A stretch of DNA of 23,861 bases. Source: Limnochordia bacterium. Its GTDB lineage: Bacteria > Bacillota > Limnochordia > Darwinibacteriales > DTU012. How positions within the stretch are numbered: position 1 is the first letter of the stretch; each line of letters begins with the position of its first letter. Under the pieces are notes generated by a model. It ran no database searches. It was given only the letters and a program-made list of their open reading frames with translations, and had not been told where the DNA came from. Below are positions 16,233-23,861 of this stretch, one piece after another. A program made the translations under genes and the position numbers. The stretch is taken from the NCBI GenBank assembly GCA_007116995.1, contig SKHL01000297.1, forward strand, positions 1 to 23,861. The letters run 5' to 3'.

Positions 16233-16261
16233 TATATCAGAAAGTAGAGGGTTTTACTTTA

Positions 16262-17125
16262 TTATGCTCTATTTGATGAGCCAAACTCACGCATTTTATT
16301 AATTACGGTAGCCTTAATTGCATCACGGGCAGGGCCTAAGTATTTACGAGGGTCATATAGATCAGCATTTTCTGCTAATACTTGGCGTACTTTTGCCGCT
16401 GAAGATAGCTGACTCTCTGTGTTTACATTAATCTTTGATGTTCCCAGAGATATAGCCTTAGTAATATCCTTTGTTGGAATTCCTGTTCCACCGTGGAGTA
16501 CTAAAGGAAGATTAGTTAGGTTTCTAATCTCTTCCATTCGTTCAAATCCGAGGTTGGGTTCGCCTTTGTAAGGACCATGTACTGAGCCAAGTGCAGGGGC
16601 GAAGCAGTCTACACCTGTTTTGGATACCAGTCGTGCACACTCCGCTGGGATTGCATAAGCGGCGTCAGCATCATCAACCGTTAGATCATCCTCCTGACCT
16701 CCGATGCGACCAAGCTCTGCTTCCACCGATACCCCTAGGGTATGTGCTACATCAATAACTCGTTTCGTTAAGGCAATATTTTCATCTAGTGGGAAGTGGG
16801 ATCCATCAATCATTACAGAGGTAAACCCAGCATGGATTGCCTCAATACACTTTTCAAAGCTAGAACCATGATCTAGATGAATGGCTACAGGGACAGTGAT
16901 TTTGTACTCCTCTAATAGGGCTGTGACTATACCCACGATCAACTTAAAGCCACCCATGTAGCGAGCAGCTCCCTCAGAGACACCTAAGATTACAGGAGCC
17001 TTTTCTTCTTGCGCAGCTTGCAGTATAGCTTGGGTAAATTCCAAATTGTTAATGTTGAATTGACCAACAGCATATTTACCCTCTTTTGCTCTATTGAGCA
17101 TTTCTGTCATTGAAACTAAAGGCAT
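16262..17125 (-). CDS. fba: Class II fructose-bisphosphate aldolase
   Basis: 287 residues, typical length. It splits fructose 1,6-bisphosphate into dihydroxyacetone phosphate and glyceraldehyde 3-phosphate (or condenses them), using Zn2+. Metal and catalytic residues are readable: HLDHG with Asp85 and His86, the GSHF segment (108-111), EAELGRIGG (135-143), His183 in SVHGPYKG, and His211 in LHGGTG (210-215), which also binds phosphate, followed by INVNTE (232-237). This is the FbaA/GatY-like class IIA/IIB group common in Bacillota; a tagatose-bisphosphate preference cannot be excluded from sequence. ATG 17125 has AAAGGAGG 8 bases upstream. The promoter is probably the extended -10 at 17242-17247. 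Confidence 0.95.
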   Translation of the reverse strand: MPLVSMTEMLNRAKEGKYAVGQFNINNLEFTQAILQAAQEEKAPVILGVSEGAARYMGGFKLIVGIVTALLEEYKITVPVAIHLDHGSSFEKCIEAIHAGFTSVMIDGSHFPLDENIALTKRVIDVAHTLGVSVEAELGRIGGQEDDLTVDDADAAYAIPAECARLVSKTGVDCFAPALGSVHGPYKGEPNLGFERMEEIRNLTNLPLVLHGGTGIPTKDITKAISLGTSKINVNTESQLSSAAKVRQVLAENADLYDPRKYLGPARDAIKATVINKMREFGSSNRA

Positions 17126-17241
17126 GTATATATCCTCCTTTTAATCTAACTTCTGTAAAAACAACCCTTATTATTCTTCTCTTTTAAACTGAGATATCCT
17201 AGGTTCATTTGGGAATTTTTAATATTTAACATCCCGGAAAC

Positions 17242-17250
17242 ATTATAGCA
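17242..17250 (-). promoter_or_regulatory. Candidate extended -10 promoter for the aldolase gene
   Basis: Minus strand TGCTATAAT, an extended -10 (TGnTATAAT), about 117 bases upstream of the ATG; no clear -35 box. Confidence 0.45.
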
Positions 17251-17317
17251 AGATCAACTCGTATCACAGAAGTGCGGGATACAGGAGAAGTATATAATTG
17301 CGAATGCATGTATTTTT

Positions 17318-17345
17318 AGGACGAGGAATTGCATTTCTAGTCCTA
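17318..17345. promoter_or_regulatory. Imperfect inverted repeat upstream of the ABC transporter operon
   Basis: AGGAC.AG.AA (17318-17328) pairs with TTTCT.GTCCT (17335-17345), with one mismatch and a G-U pair, 61 bases before the binding-protein start. A TATAAT lies just upstream (17293-17298). It could be an operator or a leader hairpin; function not shown. Confidence 0.3.
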
Positions 17346-17405
17346 TAAGGCAGGGATTCTTGATTATAAGTGGAATTGTAGGTTAAAACGAGAGGAGTTG
17401 GGTGT

Positions 17406-19010
17406 ATGAGTACAAAATTGGTAGTGCTTATTTGTTTATTGATGTTCTTTGGTCTAGGTAGTGCAGTTAGTGCCACACAAGTTCCAGAGTTTACGATTAT
17501 TACGACCACGGAGGGCTATGATCCGATTCGCTATGAAGCAGCATTTCTCATTCAAGAGGATTGGGCCAAGCTAGGGATAAAGGTGAATGTACAACCGACA
17601 GAGTTTAGTACGCTCATTGAAACCTTTTATAATCAACAGGACTTTGAGCTAGCTATTGTGGGATGGTCCGGACGCGTAGATCGGCTAGATCCCCAGCATT
17701 TCTTAGGGACGTTCCATTCCGGACAAGCGGATCTAAGAGGGAATAACCCTGGTGGATATTCAAACCCTGAATATGATCGGTTATTTGATCTTCAAGGGAA
17801 GGAGTTTGATGCGAACAAACGGAGAGAATATGTCATGGAAATGCAAGCCATTGCTATGGAAGAGCAACCGCTCAGTGTTCTATTCTATCGCGACGAAGTA
17901 GTGGCCTATAACAAAGATGTTTTTGATGGTTTTGTCCCAATGGCTGGTGAAGCTATCTATAATGAATGGCTTCCATTTACGGTAGAACCGCTAGGTGACG
18001 AACGAGTATTGACCATTGGAACGACACAAGAGCCAGACAATATTAATCCGTTGGATTCCACCACTGTTTGGGGCTGGAAATTCATGCGTCTCTATTATGA
18101 CAAATTAGTTCGCCTGTCTCCAGAGATTGAGCCTCTGCCATGGGCAGCTGAGAGTGTGTCAGCGGTGGATGATGTAACCATTGAGGTAGTTCTACGTGAA
18201 GGAATGACTTTCCATGATGGGATGCCTGTAACTGTTGAAGATGTCAAGTTCTCCTACGATTACGTTGTGGAACAAGACTTCGCCTATTTCCGTCCGTTCT
18301 ATCAACCACTAGATAGAGTAGATATTATTGATGATACCACGCTGCACTTTGTCTTAAAGGAACCAACAGCGTTTTTCATTACTGTTACTCTAAGTCAGAT
18401 ACCGATTATTCCTAAGCACCTTTGGGAGAATATTAAGCAAGCAAATCAATTAGGCCCGCAAGACGTACCAACAGTTGGTAGTGGTCCGATGAAGTTCGAT
18501 CGATTTGATCGTGGTGAGTATAAGCGATTGCTTAAGTACGAGGATTACTTTAAAGCTGATGAGATCGCTATTGATGCCATTGACTATATCATCTATGCAG
18601 ATTCAGAGGGTGTATACACTGGTTTAATCACCAAAGAAATCGACATGACTGCGTGGCGATTAGAGCCTGCTCAAATCACCCTAGCTGAGAACGAGGATCA
18701 CCTTCAGGTTGTTAGTGTACCAGACTTTGGCTACTATCATATGACCTATAATCTACGGTTACCAGCATTGGACGATGTGGCATTTCGCCGAGCTTTAGCT
18801 CATGCGATCCCTCATGAAACATTAGCTAATGTATTGCTTGATGGTCGCGGCGAGCGAGGAACCTCAATTATCGCACCAGTAAATGCGTTTTGGCATAATC
18901 CTGATGTACCGATTTTTGAGTATGATTTAAGTAAAGCGAAGCAGGTGTTAGAAGAAGCAGGATATTGGCTTGATGGTGAAGGTAGATTAAACTTTCCTAA
19001 ATGTCAGTAA
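17406..19010 (+). CDS. Circularly permuted oligopeptide-type ABC solute-binding protein (SBP_bac_5)
   Basis: 534 residues, the normal length for DppA/AppA/NikA-type binding proteins, but in changed order. Residues 1-23 are a signal peptide ending VSA, without lipobox Cys. Residues 25-197 match what is normally the last third: IQEDWAKLGIKVNVQ (49-63), DFELAIVGWSGRVDRLDP (79-96), GGYSNPEYDRL (116-126), then the KRREYVMEMQAIAMEEQPLSV helix region and the return to lobe 1. Residues 198-530 are what normally comes first: VLTIGTTQEPDNINPL (201-216), YYDKLVRLSP, PWAAES (245-250), LREGMTFHDGMPVTVEDVKFSY (263-284), GSGPMKFDRFDRGEYKRL (358-375), FRRALAHAIPHE (460-471), and the YDLSKAKQVLEEAGY helix (506-520) that usually leads into the C-lobe; here the protein ends 14 residues later. 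The ATG has GGAG about 8-10 bases upstream. It is first in an operon with two permeases and a fused ATPase. Ligand unknown; peptides or sugars are usual. Confidence 0.88.
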   Translation: MSTKLVVLICLLMFFGLGSAVSATQVPEFTIITTTEGYDPIRYEAAFLIQEDWAKLGIKVNVQPTEFSTLIETFYNQQDFELAIVGWSGRVDRLDPQHFLGTFHSGQADLRGNNPGGYSNPEYDRLFDLQGKEFDANKRREYVMEMQAIAMEEQPLSVLFYRDEVVAYNKDVFDGFVPMAGEAIYNEWLPFTVEPLGDERVLTIGTTQEPDNINPLDSTTVWGWKFMRLYYDKLVRLSPEIEPLPWAAESVSAVDDVTIEVVLREGMTFHDGMPVTVEDVKFSYDYVVEQDFAYFRPFYQPLDRVDIIDDTTLHFVLKEPTAFFITVTLSQIPIIPKHLWENIKQANQLGPQDVPTVGSGPMKFDRFDRGEYKRLLKYEDYFKADEIAIDAIDYIIYADSEGVYTGLITKEIDMTAWRLEPAQITLAENEDHLQVVSVPDFGYYHMTYNLRLPALDDVAFRRALAHAIPHETLANVLLDGRGERGTSIIAPVNAFWHNPDVPIFEYDLSKAKQVLEEAGYWLDGEGRLNFPKCQ

Positions 19011-19056
19011 AGCACTAAAAGTTGATCCCTATGTCATTTGACGTTAGGGGTGCTTT

Positions 19057-19084
19057 AGAGGGAGGGGTATCTCTCCCTCTTTTA
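19057..19084 (+). terminator. Hairpin between binding-protein and permease genes (likely partial terminator)
   Basis: AGAGGGAG (19057-19064) pairs with CTCCCTCT (19073-19080), followed by TTTTAATT. A further weaker stem, AGCAC/GTGCT with CCCTA/TAGGG, lies at about 19010-19055. Placed after the first gene of the operon, it would let the binding protein be made in excess. Confidence 0.65.
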
Positions 19085-19113
19085 ATTCCTATAGAAAGAA
19101 ATGGAGTGAGCTT

Positions 19114-20103
19114 ATGGGTAAAGGTGAGTTTATACTTAAACGAATTGTGCAGCTGTTGCTCACTTATTGGGTGATTTTGACTGTGCTCTTCTTCTTATTT
19201 CGTTTGGGGTTGCCAGATCCAACAGCGGCTCTAGTCGTTGAGGGGTTAAGCGCGGAAGAGCAGGCCATGGTACAAGCTCGCTTTGGTCTCGATCAGCCTT
19301 TATGGGTACAATACTTTATTTATCTGAGGAATTTCTTGCAGGGTGATTTTGGAGTATCCTTTCACTATAAAGCAGCGGTTTTTCCTATTCTAATGGAGAA
19401 ATTCCTTAATACTATCGTTTTAATGCTACCGGCTATTCTTATATCCTATACCATTGGTCCGGTCCTAGGTGTAATATTATCCTGGAAACGAGGTACTAGA
19501 ATAGAGTTTTCTGGTATTGTATCTGGGTTATTTTTACGATCTGCCCCTGTCTTTTGGACGGGTATGATATTTATCATGGTCTTTGGCATCTGGTGGGGTG
19601 TGTTACCCACTAGTGGAATGCGAACGGTGCCTTATGATGCGGATAATTTTCTAACTAAGATTTTCACCCTTGATTACTTATGGCATCTGATTCTGCCAGC
19701 TCTTACTATTGCCCTCTACTATCTGGGACTCCCCATGTTGATTATGCGTAATACCATGTTAGAGGTAATGGGAGAGGATTATATTGAGCTATGCCAAGCC
19801 AAGGGATTAAGCCCTCGTACAATCATGTTTAAACACGCGGCTCGGAATGCCTTATTACCGGTGGTGACACAAGCAGCCATTACAGTAGGGATGGCTGTTG
19901 GCGGGCAGGTTGTCGTGGAGGTTGTCTATTCCTGGCCAGGGTTAGGACGAGAAATGATTCAGGCTGTTCGAACTAGTGATTATCCCATGGCACAAGCTTC
20001 ATTTATGTTAATGGCTGGGATGGTTTTGCTGATGAATTTTTTAGCAGATATGGTTTATGGCTACTTAGATCCTCGGGTAGTCACTAAAGGGGAGGGGAGA
20101 TAA
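19114..20103 (+). CDS. ABC transporter permease, DppB/AppB type
   Basis: 329 residues, typical length. First of the two membrane subunits of the importer. TM1 (about 11-30) is followed by the usual extracytoplasmic part with RFGLDQPLWVQYFIYLRNFLQGDFGVS (56-82) and then five further TM segments (about 98-122, 136-162, 190-212, 247-270, 295-318). The EAA loop that docks on the ATPase reads EDYIELCQAKGLSP..IMFKHAARNALLP (221-249), and YSWPGLGRE (272-280) is the standard DppB-family motif. ATG 19114 has GGAG 8 bases upstream. It ends with a TAA directly abutting the ATG of the next permease. Nothing unusual is seen in this subunit, unlike its partners. Confidence 0.95.
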   Translation: MGKGEFILKRIVQLLLTYWVILTVLFFLFRLGLPDPTAALVVEGLSAEEQAMVQARFGLDQPLWVQYFIYLRNFLQGDFGVSFHYKAAVFPILMEKFLNTIVLMLPAILISYTIGPVLGVILSWKRGTRIEFSGIVSGLFLRSAPVFWTGMIFIMVFGIWWGVLPTSGMRTVPYDADNFLTKIFTLDYLWHLILPALTIALYYLGLPMLIMRNTMLEVMGEDYIELCQAKGLSPRTIMFKHAARNALLPVVTQAAITVGMAVGGQVVVEVVYSWPGLGREMIQAVRTSDYPMAQASFMLMAGMVLLMNFLADMVYGYLDPRVVTKGEGR

Positions 20104-21897
20104 ATGTCAACGAATGTAGAGAAACACAAGCGTCAGGGTAATCTCTGGCAGCGACGAAAGAAACAGCTACGCCCCTTCTTGGAATCGGTGTTCCTACCCA
20201 TAAAAACTATTTGGTCAGATCCGTTAGGAAGACCTGGTGCAGTGATATTTGGTTTAATTCTTCTGATGACCATTTTTGCACCTCTGCTAGCCACTCATGA
20301 TCCAAATGTGATGAATGAAAAAGTGGAAGGGATCGTCATCCGCTTTGGAGATTCCCAGTGGGACACTCCTTCCCAAGTTGGGGACACACCCCTTAATGCT
20401 CTAGCATGGGTTGATGAGACTAATGCCCTTGCAGTGGGCACGGCAGGGTCCATCTTACACATGAGTGATAGAGACCGTTGGGTAACCGTCGATAGCCCTA
20501 CGGAGCATAATCTATGGGCTGTAGATGCATCATCACCGGGGTTTGCCATTGCCGTAGGAGAGCACGGAACAATATTGCAGTATGACGGAACAGAGTGGAA
20601 CCAGGTGGAAACTCCCACGAATGTACATTTTTATGGCGTAGCGGTGGCATCAGCCCAAAAAGCATTGGTCGTAGGCCAAAGCGGTACGGTGCTATCATGG
20701 GATGGGCAGTTCTGGACTGCCTTGGCAACAAATAACAGCAATACCCTCCGTAGTGTTAGCTTAACATCAGAGGAAGCGGGAGTAATAGTTGGTGATAGAG
20801 GTACTATTCTTCACTATGAAAACGGATCCTTCAGCGGCCCGACCTATAGAGGATTTACAGATGCGACTTTTCGCAGGTTAAATGCAGTTCAGTTGTATTC
20901 TGCTGATATAGGCTTTGCTATTGGCGAGCGAGGCACTATTATGGGATATGATGGACAGAATTGGTATACTATGCGAAGTCCAGAGTCCCGAGAACTACGG
21001 GGGGTCACTTTTGTTTCTGCTGACCAAGCCTACATTGTAGGAATTCGAGGTATTGTGTTGGAGTATCAAGGTAATCAATGGGAGGTACTGCGATTAGGCT
21101 ATCGGCGTGATTTTCGTGGAATTAGTGGTATCGATGGCCAAGCGTTAGCTTTTGGGACAGATCCTTATATCAATGAATTAGCACCACCGTCGAGAGAGCA
21201 TTTCTTTGGGACTACGCATCTTGGACGAGATATTTGGAGCCAGGTTATGTATGGTTCTCGTACAGCACTATTAGTAGGCATATTAGCAGCTTTGGTAGTT
21301 AATATACTAGGTCTTACAGTAGGATTAGTAGCTGGATACTACCGTGGGCGGGTGGATAATATACTCATGCGTATTGTGGATGTTATGTATGGGTTACCAC
21401 TAGAACCTTTTGCGATCATTTTAGTGCTCATTTTTAAGCCGAGTTTATGGATTATTATACTGGCTATCGGTTTATTAACTTGGCGGACAAATGCGCGGAT
21501 CATTCGCTCTCAAGTGCTAACCATTGTAGAGCGACCCTTTATTAAAGCGGCCAAAGTGGCTGGAGCTAGTAACATTCGCATTATGTTAGTGCATATCGCT
21601 CCTAATATTCTGCCCCTAGCATTCTTGCAATTAGCAGTAGCCATGGGATATGCGATCACGGCTGAAGCTACCTTGAGTTTTCTCGGCCTTGGACCCCCAC
21701 AGGTCTATAGTTGGGGAACAATCCTACATGCCGCTCGTTTATCAGGAGCTTGGCGAACAGCCTGGTGGTGGGTAATCCCCCCTGGGATATTTATATGTAT
21801 TACGGTAGTATCTGTGTTTTTGGTCTCTCGTTCCTTAGAAGTGCTGACGAATCCACGTTTGCGAGGGGGGAATAATCGTGCTCCTAGACGTCCGTAA
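20104..21897 (+). CDS. ABC transporter permease, DppC/AppC type, with inserted beta-propeller-like domain
   Basis: 597 residues, about twice the 280-310 usual for DppC. A basic cytoplasmic N-terminus and SDPLGRPGAVIFGL lead into TM1 (about 44-63). Normally the conserved HFFGTTHLGRDIWSQVMYGSRT segment (366-387) follows soon after; here about 270 residues (roughly 90-358) intervene. They contain six full repeats of about 40 residues with the pattern hhxAVGxxGTILxYDGxxW (for example 149-165, 228-238, 271-287) and a seventh partial one (about 337-352), which points to a seven-bladed propeller of the BNR/YCF48-like kind. Topology puts it outside the membrane, where the binding protein docks. The permease core is intact: five more TMs and EAA loop KAAKVAGASNIRIMLVHIAPN (481-501). 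ATG abuts the previous stop, with GGGGAG just upstream. Whether the propeller binds substrate, the binding protein or cell wall is unknown. Confidence 0.92.
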   Translation: MSTNVEKHKRQGNLWQRRKKQLRPFLESVFLPIKTIWSDPLGRPGAVIFGLILLMTIFAPLLATHDPNVMNEKVEGIVIRFGDSQWDTPSQVGDTPLNALAWVDETNALAVGTAGSILHMSDRDRWVTVDSPTEHNLWAVDASSPGFAIAVGEHGTILQYDGTEWNQVETPTNVHFYGVAVASAQKALVVGQSGTVLSWDGQFWTALATNNSNTLRSVSLTSEEAGVIVGDRGTILHYENGSFSGPTYRGFTDATFRRLNAVQLYSADIGFAIGERGTIMGYDGQNWYTMRSPESRELRGVTFVSADQAYIVGIRGIVLEYQGNQWEVLRLGYRRDFRGISGIDGQALAFGTDPYINELAPPSREHFFGTTHLGRDIWSQVMYGSRTALLVGILAALVVNILGLTVGLVAGYYRGRVDNILMRIVDVMYGLPLEPFAIILVLIFKPSLWIIILAIGLLTWRTNARIIRSQVLTIVERPFIKAAKVAGASNIRIMLVHIAPNILPLAFLQLAVAMGYAITAEATLSFLGLGPPQVYSWGTILHAARLSGAWRTAWWWVIPPGIFICITVVSVFLVSRSLEVLTNPRLRGGNNRAPRRP

Positions 21898-23861
21898 TCT
21901 AAAAACCTATTATGCACTAGATAGTGGGTTGGTAAAAGCAGTAGACGGAGTTTCATTCAAACTGGAAAAGGGGGAAAACCTGGGGCTAGTAGGTGAAAGT
22001 GGCTGTGGGAAAACTACTACAGCAAAATCGATTAATCAGATTTTACCCTCAAATGCCGGCATTGTCGATGGAGAGATAATCTTTAATGGACATGATTTAG
22101 CTCAGATGAGTGAGACAGAACTTAATAAGGTGCGCTGGCAGCAGGTAGCCATGGTTACCCAAAGTGCCATGAATGCACTAAATCCTGTTTACAAAATCGA
22201 GGATCAGATAATCGAGGCCATTCGCACCCATCGATCTACGACGAAATCAGCAGCGATGGCGCGAGCTGTAGAATTGTTTGGAATGGTTGGGTTAGAGAAA
22301 AAGCGGTTATTTGATTATCCACACCAGCTATCTGGGGGGATGAAACAACGTGTAGTTATTGCTATGGCTTTGGCCTTAAACCCAGATCTGATCATCGCTG
22401 ATGAGCCGACCACAGCCCTTGATGTAGTGGTGCAAGATGGGATTCTAAGCCAATTTGTTAAGCTACAGCAAGAGATTCAATCATCGTTGATTCTAGTTAC
22501 TCATGATATTTCTGTTGTGGCAGAGATATGCCAACGGGTGGCTGTTATGTATGCTGGAAAGATTATCGAGCAAGGAACCACACAGGAAGTTTTTAGAAAA
22601 GCGTATCATCCGTATACGTTAGGATTACTAAATGCATTTCCTACGTTAGAAGCAGCCACAGGAGATTTGATATCCATTCCGGGCTCGCCACCTGATTTGT
22701 CCTTAGAATTACAGGGATGTCGCTTCCGGTTCCGCTGCCCCTTTGCTACTGATCTTTGTAGCAAAGAGCCGCCGAACGTTGATGTAGCACCGGGTCATGA
22801 GGTGTTATGCCATTATACAGAGCGAGTCGAGAAATTCAGATCAGAGGCAGCGATGCCTAGCACTTGGAACCCTGATACCAATCGAGAAGTTCAAGCAGTT
22901 AGAACACGGGCTGTCGATAATGTGTTAGAGGTAGTTGATGTTAAAAAATATTTCCCTGTCAAGACGAGTATGTTTAAGCGCCAGGGGAAAAACACTCATT
23001 TGCGTGCGGTTGATGGGGTGTCATTCGAGGTTCGTAATCAGGAAATATTAGGATTTGCCGGAGAGAGCGGCTCAGGTAAGAGCACACTTGGTGAGTTGGT
23101 TTCTTGTTTGCAGCTGCCCACAGAAGGTCGTATCCTGTATATGGGAAGTTCTGTTTCCGGGAAGTCAATGAAGCAACTTAAGGAGTTTCGGCGAAATATG
23201 CAGGTGGTTTTTCAAGACCCTTACGGAACCCTAAACCCACGGTTTACCATATTTAATACGATTCTAGAACCACTAAAGATCCACAACATCGGCAAAGATT
23301 TTGATGAACAGATGACATTAGTAAAGCTAGCACTTGAGAGAGCAGAGTTAACCCCGGTGGAATATTATATGGATCGCTATCCCCATCAACTTTCAGGAGG
23401 CCAGCGCCAGCGGGTGGCTCTAGCACGAGCTATTGTCATTGAACCTAAATTTATTATAGCCGATGAGCCTGTATCCATGTTAGATGTCTCGGTGCGTGCT
23501 GGCATCCTGAATTTGTTACTACGCCTGCGCGATGAGTTAGATGTGGCTGTGATCTATATATCTCATGATTTAGCCACCATCCGTTATATCTGTGATCGCA
23601 CAGCTATTCTCTATCTTGGTAAGATAATGGAGATAGGGGAGACCGAAAAGGTGATTCGATCACCAGAACACCCCTATACCCAGATGCTGTTAGCAGCTGT
23701 ACCCATCCCTGATCCAGACGGCATTCGGGAGCGAGTGGATCCTCGGGGAGAGATTCCGGATCCCATTGATCTGCCAAATGGTTGTCGTTTTCATTCCCGT
23801 TGTGTAAAAGCCCTAGCCCATTGTGGTTGGGAAGGAAAGGATCTATGCACTATTATCGATC
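21878..23861 (+). CDS. Fused double ATPase (DppD-DppF type) of the peptide/nickel-type ABC importer, 3' end outside window
   Basis: Open from GTG 21878 (GAGGGGGG 7 bases upstream) to the window end, 661 residues so far; it overlaps the permease gene by 20 bases. It carries two complete nucleotide-binding domains in one chain. NBD1: Walker A GESGCGKT (39-46), Q loop near VTQSAMNALNP, signature LSGGM (151-155), Walker B IIADEPTTALD with Asp175-Glu176, switch His209. NBD2: Walker A GESGSGKS (395-402), Q loop FQDPYGTLNP, signature LSGGQ (505-509), Walker B Asp529-Glu530, switch His563. Each NBD is followed by the oligopeptide-transporter C-terminal segment with four cysteines (281, 287, 294, 311; 636, 642, 649, 657), the pattern that carries an iron-sulfur cluster in some Opp/Dpp ATPases. 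Fused DppDF proteins occur in other bacteria (GsiA-like), so the fusion alone is not new. It powers the two permeases encoded just upstream. Confidence 0.95.
   Translation, partial: MLLDVRNLKTYYALDSGLVKAVDGVSFKLEKGENLGLVGESGCGKTTTAKSINQILPSNAGIVDGEIIFNGHDLAQMSETELNKVRWQQVAMVTQSAMNALNPVYKIEDQIIEAIRTHRSTTKSAAMARAVELFGMVGLEKKRLFDYPHQLSGGMKQRVVIAMALALNPDLIIADEPTTALDVVVQDGILSQFVKLQQEIQSSLILVTHDISVVAEICQRVAVMYAGKIIEQGTTQEVFRKAYHPYTLGLLNAFPTLEAATGDLISIPGSPPDLSLELQGCRFRFRCPFATDLCSKEPPNVDVAPGHEVLCHYTERVEKFRSEAAMPSTWNPDTNREVQAVRTRAVDNVLEVVDVKKYFPVKTSMFKRQGKNTHLRAVDGVSFEVRNQEILGFAGESGSGKSTLGELVSCLQLPTEGRILYMGSSVSGKSMKQLKEFRRNMQVVFQDPYGTLNPRFTIFNTILEPLKIHNIGKDFDEQMTLVKLALERAELTPVEYYMDRYPHQLSGGQRQRVALARAIVIEPKFIIADEPVSMLDVSVRAGILNLLLRLRDELDVAVIYISHDLATIRYICDRTAILYLGKIMEIGETEKVIRSPEHPYTQMLLAAVPIPDPDGIRERVDPRGEIPDPIDLPNGCRFHSRCVKALAHCGWEGKDLCTIID

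Overview
The window looks like a chromosomal segment of a Gram-positive-type bacterium (Bacillota, Clostridia- or Limnochordia-like). Most genes have strong AGGAGG-type ribosome binding sites, several start with TTG or GTG, hairpin + T-run terminators are common, and there are class II fructose-bisphosphate aldolase, a YhaN-type ATPase and an RlmL-type methyltransferase. The species cannot be named from the sequence. Spacing is loose, with several gene-free stretches of 300-1000 bases holding small gene remnants.

Layout. 1-2065: 3' part of a YhaN-like coiled-coil ATPase with its terminator. 2066-3124: gene-poor patch with one small membrane-protein candidate on the minus strand. 3125-3997: unrecognised protein with an internal duplication, probably two beta-barrel domains. 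4347-5901: membrane-anchored trypsin-like (HtrA-type) protease without PDZ, then a secreted cyclophilin. 6113-7282: THUMP-domain rRNA methyltransferase. 8019-8975: D-2-hydroxyacid dehydrogenase. 9222-12321: nickel-pincer cofactor cluster, larB and larC on the minus strand and larE diverging on the plus strand; larC is split by an 11-A run and needs a frameshift. 12362-13216: GNAT acetyltransferase. 13571-13771: small membrane protein candidate. 13955-14031: tRNA-Arg(TCG). 14211-15284: Gfo/Idh/MocA oxidoreductase, divergent from a small atypical protein kinase (15447-16187). 16262-17125: class II aldolase.

17406 to the end is the most unusual part: an oligopeptide/nickel-type ABC importer operon in which three parts are rebuilt. 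The solute-binding protein reads as a circular permutation: its C-lobe segment comes first, directly after the signal peptide, and the usual N-terminal half follows. The DppC-type permease carries about 270 extra residues between TM1 and the conserved FGT..LGRD segment, made of six to seven repeats that look like a beta-propeller. The two ATPases are fused in one polypeptide that runs off the window. The binding protein has no lipobox, so the propeller may be what holds it or other ligands at the permease; this is inference. A terminator-like hairpin between binding protein and permeases would allow more binding protein than membrane complex.

The Lar proteins form one pathway: LarB carboxylates nicotinate adenine dinucleotide, LarE adds sulfur, LarC inserts nickel. 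The client enzyme LarA is not in the window.
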